Below, in pieces: positions 1 to 8,781 of a stretch of 59,571 nucleotides of DNA (its first letter is position 1; each line of letters begins with the position of its first letter). A program made the translations under genes and the position numbers. This stretch comes from Alphaproteobacteria bacterium (GTDB lineage Bacteria > Pseudomonadota > Alphaproteobacteria > Rhizobiales > JAJFHR01): the NCBI GenBank assembly GCA_024278055.1, contig JAJRTY010000141.1:1-59571 (forward strand), in the 5' to 3' direction. The notes beneath the pieces are model-generated. The model was not told the DNA's origin. It made no database searches and saw only the letters and a list, made by a program, of their open reading frames with translations.

Positions 1-86
1 AATACTTTGTACAAAAGGCGTTAATGTTTGAAAGAGTGCTCACATATGTCTTGCCGAGGAAAGCCGGCAAGACGGATCAAACCTCA
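1..86. other. short non-coding left edge with a hairpin
   Basis: No gene is seen in these 86 bases, which follow the holA stop on the minus strand. A stem pairs CTTGCCG (about 52-58) with CGGCAAG (about 66-72). It lacks a clear U-tract in the minus direction, so it is at best a weak terminator or RNA-stabilising hairpin for the leuS-lptE-holA transcript. Confidence 0.35.
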
Positions 87-1139
87 TCAACGCTGGTTAT
101 AGCCGTGCCTTTGGCGGCGTTTGGCTGACATGCTCAATGAAAACAAAGCTCTTTCACCTACCGCCTCGGTTGGCAGTTTGGAGTTGCGGCACTGGCTTTC
201 GGCCTGTTGCAGCAGTTGGAGGGCTGATTTCAGATCTTCGTGAGACCACAGATTGATTTGTTGTTCCACCGATCGGTGGCGCTGGTAAAATATCTGCGGT
301 CGAAACTGCTTTACAAGGCCCGGTACACTGCTGCCACCGCGTGCTGAGTGACTGACAATCCAGTCAAGCATGATAAAATGCCGTATTAACTGAGCGATGA
401 CAGCGCCAGGACTGGTGCCGGCAGTAGTGCTTCGATTGTAAATTCTGTCTGCCTTATCAACATTGCCCTCACCAACAGCATCACACAGGCTATCCAGTGT
501 TGGCGCTGCAACATCACCGCTTATCAGGCGCACGTCATCTGCGGTAATTTCTTTCTTTCCGGCAGCGAAAAGGCAGAGTTTTTCAATTTCTCGCCGGGAC
601 AACTGGCGATCGGCACCGAGAAGGTCGATGAAAAAACGCCGCGCATCCGGCGTTATCGTCAAATTGCTTTTCTTTAATTCGCCATCCAATACGGTATTGA
701 GGCTGGCCAGACCATCAAGATAACAGGGAATTGCGACCGCAAATTTTTTGCTTTCGGCGAATTTTCGCAACTTTGAGGCTGGTTTAAGATTATCAGCAGT
801 GATTACTATCAAAGCATCAATGGTATTTTTATCTATTAATTCCAATGCTTTAGTAGCATTCTGTCCGGCATCACCAATCCAGATAGTGCGACGTGTTTGA
901 CCAAAGGTCAGTGCATTGGCCTCATCCAGCAGGCGCCCGGGATCACCAGATAAATCGCTTTCGCCCAGGCGGATAATTGAAAATGGATCATCCAGGGAAC
1001 CAGCGGTGGAGCATACCAGAGATTTTGCCCGTTCTGTGACCAGGCCCGAATCGGGTCCATAGATCAACACTACGACAACAGCAGGATCGGGATTTTTTAA
1101 AAATCGCTCGATCTCAACCGATTGTTTCAGGATGGACAT
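87..1139 (-). CDS. holA: DNA polymerase III subunit delta
   Basis: 350 residues, the usual size for HolA, the clamp-loader delta subunit that opens the beta clamp in the replisome. The N-terminal part has the degenerate AAA-like fold signature (VVVLIYGPDSGLV, residues about 21-33), including the family's GPD turn. The middle carries the lid-region motif with DRQLSRREIEKL (about 176-187), and the C-terminal helical collar follows. It is the last gene of a minus-strand leuS-lptE-holA run with gaps of only 18-22 bases, an order common in alphaproteobacteria. The ATG start at 1139 fits the family N terminus. Identification rests on overall sequence pattern and gene order and is firm. Confidence 0.93.
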   Translation of the reverse strand: MSILKQSVEIERFLKNPDPAVVVVLIYGPDSGLVTERAKSLVCSTAGSLDDPFSIIRLGESDLSGDPGRLLDEANALTFGQTRRTIWIGDAGQNATKALELIDKNTIDALIVITADNLKPASKLRKFAESKKFAVAIPCYLDGLASLNTVLDGELKKSNLTITPDARRFFIDLLGADRQLSRREIEKLCLFAAGKKEITADDVRLISGDVAAPTLDSLCDAVGEGNVDKADRIYNRSTTAGTSPGAVIAQLIRHFIMLDWIVSHSARGGSSVPGLVKQFRPQIFYQRHRSVEQQINLWSHEDLKSALQLLQQAESQCRNSKLPTEAVGERALFSLSMSAKRRQRHGYNQR

Positions 1140-1161
1140 GAATGGCTCTGTTTTTGATGAT

Positions 1162-1686
1162 CTATGACCTGGTGGCTAAAAATGCTGCCAGTCGTCGGGC
1201 AATATCGTCAGCTACAGAAATTGCTGCTTTTTTGCGTGCGTCTTTTCTGGCGCTTACGTTGGCGAATTCAGAAGTACTGATGGTGCCAAAATTTGTTGAA
1301 ACCAGATTGTAAGGTGCAACTGCAACTGTGCGTCCTTTAGTCAAAACGGTTCTTTTGTCCGCAGTTTGCAGGGTGTAGCGGGCATTAATGGTGAGGTTGT
1401 TACGCTGAATGTCGGTTGTGCGGCGAATTAAAACTGAAGACAGGCTTTCAGTAACGACGAGAGAGAGGTAAAATTGTGGGGCCGGTGTTTCGCCGCGATC
1501 AGAGAACTGCTTGATCAGTTGATTTCGTACCAGCTGGCTTGTTCTCTCGCCTGCAGGAGCAATCTCTATGTTGCGTAGCTGAGCCGAGGCAGCGGCACCG
1601 GATTTTTCTGAATAAACAGGTGAAAATCCGCATGCACCAAGGCTCAAAAGACCCAGCAGGACAAAAATACGGGAAAATAAAATCAC
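1162..1686 (-). CDS. lptE: LPS-assembly lipoprotein LptE
   Basis: 174 residues with a lipoprotein signal peptide: a charged start, a hydrophobic stretch and the lipobox LGAC with the acylated Cys at residue 19. LptE plugs the LptD barrel in the outer membrane and helps insert lipopolysaccharide. The body shows the LptE pattern of a SQLVRNQLIKQF helix followed by strands including TDIQRNNLTINARYTL. It lies between leuS and holA in the same direction, the classic position of this gene. Its presence implies a gram-negative envelope with LPS. It may be annotated as a DUF-type lipoprotein elsewhere, because alphaproteobacterial LptE is divergent. Confidence 0.88.
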   Translation of the reverse strand: MILFSRIFVLLGLLSLGACGFSPVYSEKSGAAASAQLRNIEIAPAGERTSQLVRNQLIKQFSDRGETPAPQFYLSLVVTESLSSVLIRRTTDIQRNNLTINARYTLQTADKRTVLTKGRTVAVAPYNLVSTNFGTISTSEFANVSARKDARKKAAISVADDIARRLAAFLATRS

Positions 1687-1704
1687 TCTTGAATACCTGT
1701 GTTG

Positions 1705-4332
1705 TTAGATAACAATGTTAACAATTCGCTGTGGCACCACAATAACACGACGAACAGTCTTACCGTCCAACGCCCTAATAATATTGTCAAGCGCCAGAGC
1801 TTGAGTTTCTACTTCTTCGTTGGTTGCTGATTTTGCAACTGTAAGTTCCGCCCGGCGCTTGCCATTGACCTGAACTGCAACAGTAATAGTGTCCTCAACC
1901 AGTAATTCCTCTTCCGTCACGGGCCAGTCCTGATCAGCCAGCAGTGTTGTGTGACCGAGAGCCTGCCAGCATTCTTCCGATAAATGTGGCATCATAGGGC
2001 CGATCATCTGCACCAGAATGTTACAGGCTTCAGAATACGCATTAAGGGCGGGCGCGTCCAAGTTTTTTTTGTTGGCAGAGGCAAAAGCGGCAATTGTATT
2101 GGTCAGCTCATAAATATGGGCAACGGCGCGATTAAACCGCAAACCTTCAATGCTGGCACCCACGGCGGCCAGGGTTTTATGGGTGGCAGTCCGCAAAGCC
2201 AGAATTGCATCGGGGCAGGTTTTTCCTGTTGCAGATGCGGAATTTTCCTGCCGGCTAATCAAATCTCCAATAAGACGATAAAGCCGCTGAACAAACCGGT
2301 GTGCGCCTTCAACACCGGCCTCGGTCCAGATGACATCACGCTCTGGCGGGGAATCGGATAACATGAACCAGCGTGCGGTATCAGCACCATAATCTTCAAG
2401 AATATCTGTTGGATCAATGGTGTTGCGCTTGGATTTTGACATTTTCTCGATATTGCCAATAGTAGCTTGTACACCAGAGGCGGTTTCAATGGCGCGACGA
2501 TCGTCCCCTTCACCAATAATGTCAATTTCTGCCGGGCTTAGCCAGCTTCCCTCTTTGCTTTTGTAGGTTTCATGGACAACCATGCCCTGGGTAAACAGAC
2601 CATCAAAAGGCTCTTTCAGGCCCACATGTCCGGTAATCTCCATGGCGCGGGTGAAAAACCGGGAATACAGAAGATGTAATATCGCATGTTCTATGCCGCC
2701 AATATACTGATCTACCGGCAACCAGTAATTCACAGCCTCCAGATCCGTTGGGTCATCGGACCGGGGTGAGCAAAAGCGGGCAAAATACCACGAGCTGTCA
2801 ATGAACGTATCAAACGTGTCGGTCTCGCGCTCAGCCTTGCCGCCGCAGTGATGACAGGTAACATGTTTCCAGGTGGGATGGTGAACAAGAGGGTTGCCTG
2901 GCTTATCGCGGGTAATCTCATCAGGGAGTGTTACCGGTAAATCCTTGTTTTGAACCGGGATGGTGCCGCATTTGTCGCAATGGATCACTGGAATCGGACA
3001 GCCCCAGTAGCGCTGGCGAGAGACACCCCAGTCGCGCAGGCGATAATTTACCTTGCGCTCACCTTGCGGCCGACCCGCAAACTTCTGGCTCTCCAGCCTT
3101 TCAGCGGCCGCATTCTTTGCTTCTTCTATGGTCAGGCCGTCAAGAAAGTGTGAGTTGGCCAGGCGTCCTTCGCCAAGATAAGCGTCAGAACCGACGTCAA
3201 ATGTTGCCGGGTCTTCGCCTGGCGGTATTACCACCGGTGTTACTTTCAGATTGTATTTACGGGCAAAATCCAGATCGCGCTGGTCATGGGCGGGGCAGCC
3301 GAAAATGGCGCCGGTGCCATAGTCCATCAAGACGAAATTGGCGATATAAAGCGGCAACTCGATTGTATCATCAAACGGATGCACAGCCTTTATACCGGTA
3401 TCAAGTCCGCGCTTTTCTGCTTTTTCCAAGGCCTCCTGACTGGTGCCAAGGCGGTGGCAATCAGCAATAAATTCCCTGATTTCAGAATTATCAGCGCTGA
3501 GTTGCGTAGCCAGAGGGTGGTCCGGTGAGATGGCGCAGAAGCTTGCGCCAAACAAGGTGTCGGCACGTGTGGTGTAAAGCTCAATGCCTGAGGCATCAAT
3601 ATCTGCTGGAACATTGCGCAAGGCAAAAGTCATTTGTACGCCCTCAGAGCGGCCAATCCAGTTTTGCTGCATCAGGCGGACCTTGTCAGGCCAGCGTTCC
3701 AATGTTTCGAGTGATTGCAGTAAATCTTCGGAATATTCAGAAATTTTGAAAAACCACTGCACCAGCTCGCGTTGTTCGACCAGAGCACCGGAGCGCCAGC
3801 CCCTGCCATCGATAACCTGTTCATTGGCCAAAACCGTGTGGTCCACCGGATCCCAGTTGACTTTGCTTTTTTTGCGGTAAATCAGGCCGGCGTTGAGAAA
3901 GTCAATAAACATGGCCTGTTGGTGGCGGTAATAGTCCGGGTGGCAGGTGGCAATCTCGCGCGACCAGTCGATTGACAGTCCCATGGATTTAAGCTGGGCG
4001 CGCATGGCGTCAATATTGGCGTAGGTCCATTCAGCGGGATGAACATTGTTTTCCATCGCCGCATTTTCCGCCGGCATGCCAAAAGCATCCCAACCCATGG
4101 GGTGGAGAACATTAAAGCCCTTGGCGCGTTTGTATCTGGCGACCACATCGCCCATGGCATAATTGCGCACGTGGCCCATGTGAATGCGCCCGGAAGGGTA
4201 GGGAAACATCTCGAGGACGTAATATTTTTCTTTTGAATGATCGACGTCAACTTCGAAGGTCCTGGCATCGTCCCAGGCTTTTTGCCATTTGGCTTCGCAT
4301 TCACGCGCGTTGTAGCGCTCAATATTGGACAT
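1705..4332 (-). CDS. leuS: leucyl-tRNA synthetase
   Basis: 875 residues, full length for a bacterial class Ia LeuRS, which charges tRNA-Leu in the cytoplasm. The HIGH-type motif HMGH is at residues 51-54 and KMSKS is at 630-634. The CP1 editing domain lies between them (roughly 220-420), and a zinc-type cluster with CDKCG and CHHCG is near 455-500. The C terminus ends with the tRNA-binding domain ([13 protein letters not shown]). It is the first gene of the leuS-lptE-holA run and diverges from the YggS-type gene across 118 bases. I saw no leader-peptide attenuator or T-box in that gap. Confidence 0.97.
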   Translation of the reverse strand: MSNIERYNARECEAKWQKAWDDARTFEVDVDHSKEKYYVLEMFPYPSGRIHMGHVRNYAMGDVVARYKRAKGFNVLHPMGWDAFGMPAENAAMENNVHPAEWTYANIDAMRAQLKSMGLSIDWSREIATCHPDYYRHQQAMFIDFLNAGLIYRKKSKVNWDPVDHTVLANEQVIDGRGWRSGALVEQRELVQWFFKISEYSEDLLQSLETLERWPDKVRLMQQNWIGRSEGVQMTFALRNVPADIDASGIELYTTRADTLFGASFCAISPDHPLATQLSADNSEIREFIADCHRLGTSQEALEKAEKRGLDTGIKAVHPFDDTIELPLYIANFVLMDYGTGAIFGCPAHDQRDLDFARKYNLKVTPVVIPPGEDPATFDVGSDAYLGEGRLANSHFLDGLTIEEAKNAAAERLESQKFAGRPQGERKVNYRLRDWGVSRQRYWGCPIPVIHCDKCGTIPVQNKDLPVTLPDEITRDKPGNPLVHHPTWKHVTCHHCGGKAERETDTFDTFIDSSWYFARFCSPRSDDPTDLEAVNYWLPVDQYIGGIEHAILHLLYSRFFTRAMEITGHVGLKEPFDGLFTQGMVVHETYKSKEGSWLSPAEIDIIGEGDDRRAIETASGVQATIGNIEKMSKSKRNTIDPTDILEDYGADTARWFMLSDSPPERDVIWTEAGVEGAHRFVQRLYRLIGDLISRQENSASATGKTCPDAILALRTATHKTLAAVGASIEGLRFNRAVAHIYELTNTIAAFASANKKNLDAPALNAYSEACNILVQMIGPMMPHLSEECWQALGHTTLLADQDWPVTEEELLVEDTITVAVQVNGKRRAELTVAKSATNEEVETQALALDNIIRALDGKTVRRVIVVPQRIVNIVI

Positions 4333-4450
4333 AGGCTAGAGCTGTACTTTAAGAAATTTCCGACCATACATACATATCATATGTGGCCGCCAATATGTTT
4401 AATGCGCTATACACCTGACATCAATGTTTTTGTCCGGGTTGTAGGTTAAA

Positions 4451-5128
4451 ATGACAGATTGTAATACGATCGCACAAGCGCTTGCTTCAGTTAAGGCAAA
4501 GATTTCGGCTGCAGCTGAAAACGCTGGACGCAGCCCTTTGGATGTAGAACTTGTTGCTGTTACCAAGACACACAATAGCGACAGGATTATTCCGGTAATT
4601 GAAGCAGGTCACCGGATTTTTGGTGAAAACCGGGTACAGGAGGCTTTGCAGAAGTGGCCGGATTTAATGGAGCGATACGGTGATCTTGAGCTTCATCTTA
4701 TTGGACCGCTGCAAACCAACAAGGTTAAAGATGCGGTGCGTCTGTTTGATGTTATCCAAACCCTCGACCGGCCCAGGCTTGCCCGCGTTCTGGCCCGTGA
4801 AATGGCCGCGCAAGACAAGCAACTTAAGCTTTTTATCCAGATTAATACCGGGTGTGAGCCACAAAAAGCAGGCGTGCTGCCCGATCAGGCCGATGAATTT
4901 ATTGCCATGTGCCGGGATGATTTTGAATTTGATATCGCCGGGCTTATGTGCATCCCGCCGTTTGACGAAAACGCCTTACCGCATTTTACCCTGCTGAAAG
5001 AAATAGCTGAGCGCAACGATATTTCAGGCCTGAGTATGGGTATGAGTGGTGATTTTGAGGCGGCTGTTGAAGCAGGGGCAACGCATGTGCGTGTGGGCAG
5101 TGCCATTTTTGGTGCGCGGGGGTTTTAG
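4451..5128 (+). CDS. YggS-family pyridoxal phosphate homeostasis protein
   Basis: 225 residues, matching the YggS/PLPBP/PROSC family, a single-domain alanine-racemase-like barrel that binds PLP and helps vitamin B6 and amino-acid homeostasis without a known catalytic reaction. The PLP lysine is in VAVTKTHNS (Lys39). Other signatures are GENRVQEA, HLIGPLQTNK and, near the end, SMGMSGDFEAAVEAGATHVRVGSAIFG, which holds the phosphate-binding loop. It is transcribed away from leuS and its stop overlaps the convergent YkuD gene stop by 4 bases. Confidence 0.92.
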   Translation: MTDCNTIAQALASVKAKISAAAENAGRSPLDVELVAVTKTHNSDRIIPVIEAGHRIFGENRVQEALQKWPDLMERYGDLELHLIGPLQTNKVKDAVRLFDVIQTLDRPRLARVLAREMAAQDKQLKLFIQINTGCEPQKAGVLPDQADEFIAMCRDDFEFDIAGLMCIPPFDENALPHFTLLKEIAERNDISGLSMGMSGDFEAAVEAGATHVRVGSAIFGARGF

Positions 5129-5655
5129 TAAATCACCAGTCGGGTATCCGGTCCGCATTTTTCAAGTACCTTAATCATCTCTTTCTTCTCAATCGCGATG
5201 CAGCCCTCGGTGGGGGAAAAATTGTCGTGAGCCAAATGCCAGAAAATAGCGCTGCCTGCGTATCTTTTTCGCACCCCAAGATTGAAATCGAGCACAACTA
5301 TGAGGTCATATAGATGATCCTGGCGCCAAAGATGCTCGGCACTGGCCCGATATGGCCAGGGTACCAGCTGATTGTAGTTTCGATCGTTGGGGTCATCACA
5401 CCAGCCCATGGTGGGACTAAGGGGAAATGCAGGCAAGCCTGTTTTTGGTCTCTTCAGACGATCTGGCCGATAATAGACTTCTACCAGGGCCATCTTGCCA
5501 CGCGGGGTTGCGCCATCGCCTTCGTGTTTTCGCGAACTTATTCCGCTTCTACCCAATGCGCAACGCAGGTGTTGTGAGCCAAATTCAAGGTGTACTGTGG
5601 TTGATGCGGCGTTAAGTGTGTGAAGTATGATATTGTTTGGTTGATAATTTTTCAT
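5125..5655 (-). CDS. L,D-transpeptidase (YkuD) catalytic domain protein
   Basis: 176 residues. The C-terminal part has the YkuD active-site pattern IFWHLAHDNFSPTEGCIAI with the conserved His and the nucleophilic Cys. YkuD enzymes cross-link peptidoglycan stem peptides (3-3 links) or attach lipoproteins. No signal peptide is evident from this ATG, which is unusual for a periplasmic enzyme. This is also typical of the small 160-180-residue alphaproteobacterial group, whose export route and substrate are unclear. The Ser/Thr-His-Gly-Cys variant here is TEGC. It converges with the YggS-type gene, overlapping by 4 bases. Confidence 0.82.
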   Translation of the reverse strand: MKNYQPNNIILHTLNAASTTVHLEFGSQHLRCALGRSGISSRKHEGDGATPRGKMALVEVYYRPDRLKRPKTGLPAFPLSPTMGWCDDPNDRNYNQLVPWPYRASAEHLWRQDHLYDLIVVLDFNLGVRKRYAGSAIFWHLAHDNFSPTEGCIAIEKKEMIKVLEKCGPDTRLVIY

Positions 5656-5737
5656 CGCAACGTTACTTATGAAATACGCATGATCCTAACAGCAAAACAT
5701 CTGTGGTAATAGTGATCACGCCGTTTACACATTGTGT

Positions 5738-5774
5738 CAAACTTTTGTGAAAGTTTGGTTATTCTTGGTGTAAT
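5738..5774 (+). promoter_or_regulatory. candidate promoter with operator-like inverted repeat
   Basis: A perfect 8-bp inverted repeat (CAAACTTT-TGTG-AAAGTTTG, 5738-5757) overlaps a possible -35 TTGTGA (5745-5750). A possible -10 TGTAAT (5769-5774) lies 18 bases downstream, about 80 bases before the response-regulator start. The repeat could be an operator. The promoter boxes are weak matches and this is inference only. Confidence 0.35.
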
Positions 5775-5854
5775 CGGCTTGACGATTAAATTTGCGACAC
5801 CACGTTGCATGTAACAAAGGCACATACAGCATTTATAATATGGGGAAGAAACCA

Positions 5855-6541
5855 ATGAGTACCGTCAAAAAAATACTGATTATTGATGATGACGATGCCT
5901 TGCGGGAATCTTTGGCGGAGCAATTTGCTCTGCATGATGAGTTTTTGCCCATATCTGCTTCAACCGGTTCTGAAGGTATCAGTGCAGTAAAAAGCGAACA
6001 TATTGATCTCGTGCTCCTCGATGTTGGCTTGCCGGATATTGATGGTCGTGAAGCATGCAAGATGATGCGCAAAAACGGCTTTAAAAGTCCGGTTATCATG
6101 TTAACCGCACATGATTCTGATGCCGATGCTATCCTGGGACTTGAATCGGGAGCGAACGATTATGTCACCAAACCCTTCAGGTTCGGCGTGTTGCTGGCCC
6201 GGGTCAGGGCTCATTTGCGGCAGCATGAGCAAAGCGAAGATGCTATTTTTACCATTGGGCCCTACACTTTCAAGCCAAGTTCTAAAATTCTCGTTCATCA
6301 GGATCAGTCTAAAATCCGACTGACTGAAAAAGAGACAGCCATCTTGAAATATCTTTATCGCGCCAGCGACCAGGTGGTTGGTCGTGATGTTTTGCTGCAT
6401 GAGGTCTGGGGATATAATTCCGGTGTTACCACCCATACTCTGGAAACGCATATTTACCGCCTGAGACAGAAAATTGAGCGCGAACCCTCCAATGCAGAAA
6501 TCCTTGTGACGGAGACCGGCGGCTACAAGCTCGTGCCGTAA
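5855..6541 (+). CDS. OmpR/PhoB-family response regulator
   Basis: 228 residues: an N-terminal receiver (about 5-120) with the acidic pair in LIIDDDDAL, phospho-acceptor Asp56 (LVLLDVGLPD), the Thr in MLTAHD and Lys in VTKPF. A C-terminal winged-helix DNA-binding domain follows (about 135-228; LTEKETAILKYL, ETHIYRLRQKIE). The ATG at 5855 is chosen over upstream in-frame ATGs at 5792 and 5840 because GGGGAAG lies 8 bases before it and the receiver starts immediately. No partner kinase is adjacent. The next gene is a cyclic-nucleotide-binding protein, a pairing conserved in Hyphomicrobiales. Target genes cannot be told from the sequence. Confidence 0.9.
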   Translation: MSTVKKILIIDDDDALRESLAEQFALHDEFLPISASTGSEGISAVKSEHIDLVLLDVGLPDIDGREACKMMRKNGFKSPVIMLTAHDSDADAILGLESGANDYVTKPFRFGVLLARVRAHLRQHEQSEDAIFTIGPYTFKPSSKILVHQDQSKIRLTEKETAILKYLYRASDQVVGRDVLLHEVWGYNSGVTTHTLETHIYRLRQKIEREPSNAEILVTETGGYKLVP

Positions 6542-6694
6542 GGGCTCGAAAACCTCAAAAAAACCACAGCTGATTTAGGAAAAAGATACACTGGATTTGT
6601 ATTTCCAGTATTATCATGTTCTGTGCAAGGCAACTGATTGTGGCGTGGAACTTATCCGGGGAGATATCTTCGGGAATTCCTGAGGGGAACGGTA

Positions 6695-7159
6695 ATGGCA
6701 ATAGGCAACGATACAGACATTCTCAAAGGTGTCGCGTTGTTTTCCGGGTTAACGGATGAACAATTGAAAATCGTAGCGTTTTCTTCCGAGCGCGTGACTT
6801 TCAAGGCAGGTCAGTTTCTTTATAAAAAAGGCGATAAAGCCACCGCCACATTCGTGATTTTGAGCGGCAATGCGGAACTGGTTTCCGGGTCTGATAAAAA
6901 GAACGCTACGAATATTCCGGTATTACCGGGCGCATTTGCCGGAGAGACCAGTGTTTTGACCGACAGTCCGCGTCGCGCCAGCTTGCGTGCTGTTGACGAT
7001 GTGACGGCGCTTAAAATTTCGCGAGACCTATTGTTGCGTCTGGCTGAAGAATTTCCCGAGATCGGTATTAAAATGTTTAATATGCTGGAAAACCGGCTGA
7101 ATCAAACCCTGGGTGATCTTGGCAATATTCAAAAACAGCTTGAGCAAAAACATCTGTAA
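6695..7159 (+). CDS. cyclic nucleotide-binding domain protein (Crp/Fnr sensor domain only)
   Basis: 154 residues consisting of a single cNMP-binding beta-roll: LKGVALFSGLTDEQLKIVAF, the GQFLYKKGDKATATFVILSG strand pattern, and a phosphate-binding cassette region AGETSVLTDSPRRASLRA. There is no helix-turn-helix, so it is not a Crp-type transcription factor by itself. It probably acts as a signal-binding partner of another protein. The ATG at 6695 is preferred over one at 6638 because GAGGGGAA sits just upstream. It follows the response regulator by 153 bases and converges with xthA. Confidence 0.85.
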   Translation: MAIGNDTDILKGVALFSGLTDEQLKIVAFSSERVTFKAGQFLYKKGDKATATFVILSGNAELVSGSDKKNATNIPVLPGAFAGETSVLTDSPRRASLRAVDDVTALKISRDLLLRLAEEFPEIGIKMFNMLENRLNQTLGDLGNIQKQLEQKHL

Positions 7160-7166
7160 TCAGACA

Positions 7167-7976
7167 TCAACTTAAATCGAAACTGGCCAAAACCGGGGCA
7201 TGGTCTGAAGGGCGCTCCCATCCTCTGGCGCTTTGTATTACTTCGACACCAATTGAGGTGCCGGCTAAACCCGGTGTTGTCCAGATATGGTCCAGTCGCC
7301 GTCCTTTATTGGCGGCTTTCCAGTCGCGGGCGCGATAACTCCACCAGGTAAACAGGGTTTCTTCAGCGGGAATGTGATGGCGCACCACATCTGACCAGTC
7401 AAATGATGCCTGAACCCGGTCGAGATGATCTATCTCCACTGCTGTGTGACTGACAACTTTCAGGAGTTTTTTGTGCGACCATACATCGGTTTCAAGTGGT
7501 GCAATATTTAAATCACCAACCAGGATCATTTTGCGATCACGGTTTTTTTCCCCTGCAAACCATTCGGTCATTTCATTGAGAAATGCCAGTTTGTGAGCGA
7601 ATTTTTCGTTAATCTCCGGGTCGGGTTCGTCGCCACCGGCGGGGACATAAAAATTGTGAATGGTTACCGGGCCTGAGGGCGAGGAAATGGTTATGGCCAC
7701 ATGGCGTGTATCGCCTTTTTCGCAGAATTCGCGACATTCTTCAGCCTCAATTGGATAACGCGACAATATTGCCACTCCATGATATCCGGGCTGACCGTTA
7801 ATGACGATATGTTCGTAGCCAAGTTTTCTCAAAGGCGCAAAAGGGAACTGACCATTGGGGCATTTTGTTTCCTGCAGGCACAGGATATCGGGTGAATATT
7901 CCTTAACAAGCTGCTCAACGATTGGCATCCGCAGACGTACTGAATTTATATTCCACGTGATGACGGACAATTTCAT
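7167..7976 (-). CDS. xthA: exodeoxyribonuclease III (AP endonuclease)
   Basis: 269 residues of the exonuclease/endonuclease/phosphatase fold. Motifs in order: SVITWNINSVRLR with the catalytic Asn, LCLQETK with the metal-binding Glu, the FYVPAGGD segment, GDLNIAP with Asp and Asn, RLDHIW, and the terminal SDHAPV with the catalytic His. It cuts DNA 5' of abasic sites in base-excision repair. The gene is downstream of lolA on the same strand, separated by 72 bases, matching the ftsK-lolA-xthA order of related genomes. Confidence 0.94.
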   Translation of the reverse strand: MKLSVITWNINSVRLRMPIVEQLVKEYSPDILCLQETKCPNGQFPFAPLRKLGYEHIVINGQPGYHGVAILSRYPIEAEECREFCEKGDTRHVAITISSPSGPVTIHNFYVPAGGDEPDPEINEKFAHKLAFLNEMTEWFAGEKNRDRKMILVGDLNIAPLETDVWSHKKLLKVVSHTAVEIDHLDRVQASFDWSDVVRHHIPAEETLFTWWSYRARDWKAANKGRRLDHIWTTPGLAGTSIGVEVIQSARGWERPSDHAPVLASFDLS

Positions 7977-8048
7977 GTTTCAGCTCCGGAAGTTTCTAAA
8001 AACAGGGATATGGGGACAACACGGTGATGCGTGTCATTTTAGGCAGGT

Positions 8049-8738
8049 CTATCGATCGGATTCGGGAAAATCCGGTTTTTTTATGAAAAACAACTTCCGG
8101 CTGCGCTGGATGCCGGTTACCAGGTCTGATACCGAAACACGGGTCTGAAGCCCCTGGCCATCAAGCACAATCCACTCTTTGAGGGTCATGTCTTCGGTTT
8201 GAAAAACAAGGGTAATTTCACCATTTTCAATAATACCGCGATCATGCAGAGTGATTGTGATGCGGCTTTCATCGCGAAAAGCCCGGGTTACATCGGCGGT
8301 TTTTAGAAGATCTATGTTTTTTGCCAGAATGATTTTAAGAGGTGTTGTTCTGAGCGGATAATGTTCAGAAGTTTTCAGTTGGCGATTTTCAATCGAAACC
8401 CAGGTGCCATCAGCCACAATCATCAAAGGGCTGGGGGGTTCGTATTCAAACCTGACACGGCCGGGCCGGCTTATAAAAAACCGTCCGCTGGTGAATTTGC
8501 CGGAAGGTCCGGTTTGAACGAAATACCCTTCCATATTATCAAAGCTGTTGAGGTAATCATTAACGCTGGAAACGATTTCCACTTCCTCGGCGTTAAGTTT
8601 ACGCCCATCGGCCTGACTTGTGCCCGGTAAAAGCGAAAAAGCCAATATCAGGCCCGCAGTCGCTGGCAGCAGGTGCGCCTTAAAGCCCTTACAAAATCTG
8701 TTGATCGTCTTTATCATGGACCCGGTGTAATTGTTCAT
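8049..8738 (-). CDS. lolA: outer-membrane lipoprotein carrier protein LolA-like
   Basis: About 229 residues from the ATG at 8738. A GTG at 8810, overlapping the ftsK end, and an ATG at 8717 are other possible starts. None has a strong ribosome-binding site, so the start is uncertain. A Sec signal peptide (basic region, then ATAGLILAFSLLPGTSQA) is followed by the LolA fold: VNDYLNSFDNMEGYFVQTGP, GRFFISRPGRVRFEYEPPSP, and DGTWVSIENR. LolA ferries lipoproteins across the periplasm. It could instead be a LolA-fold protein with another cargo, as alphaproteobacterial members are divergent. It lies directly downstream of ftsK, as in relatives. Confidence 0.85.
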   Translation of the reverse strand: MNNYTGSMIKTINRFCKGFKAHLLPATAGLILAFSLLPGTSQADGRKLNAEEVEIVSSVNDYLNSFDNMEGYFVQTGPSGKFTSGRFFISRPGRVRFEYEPPSPLMIVADGTWVSIENRQLKTSEHYPLRTTPLKIILAKNIDLLKTADVTRAFRDESRITITLHDRGIIENGEITLVFQTEDMTLKEWIVLDGQGLQTRVSVSDLVTGIQRSRKLFFIKKPDFPESDR

Positions 8739-8781
8739 TATGTCAAAAGCGCGACTTTTGAGCAGGTTGACAGGATCATTC

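Noticed and set aside
2928-3470. 180-codon open frame on the plus strand inside leuS
   Set aside because: Antisense to well-conserved leuS codons. The predicted protein is low-complexity and rich in Arg and Pro without a recognisable domain.
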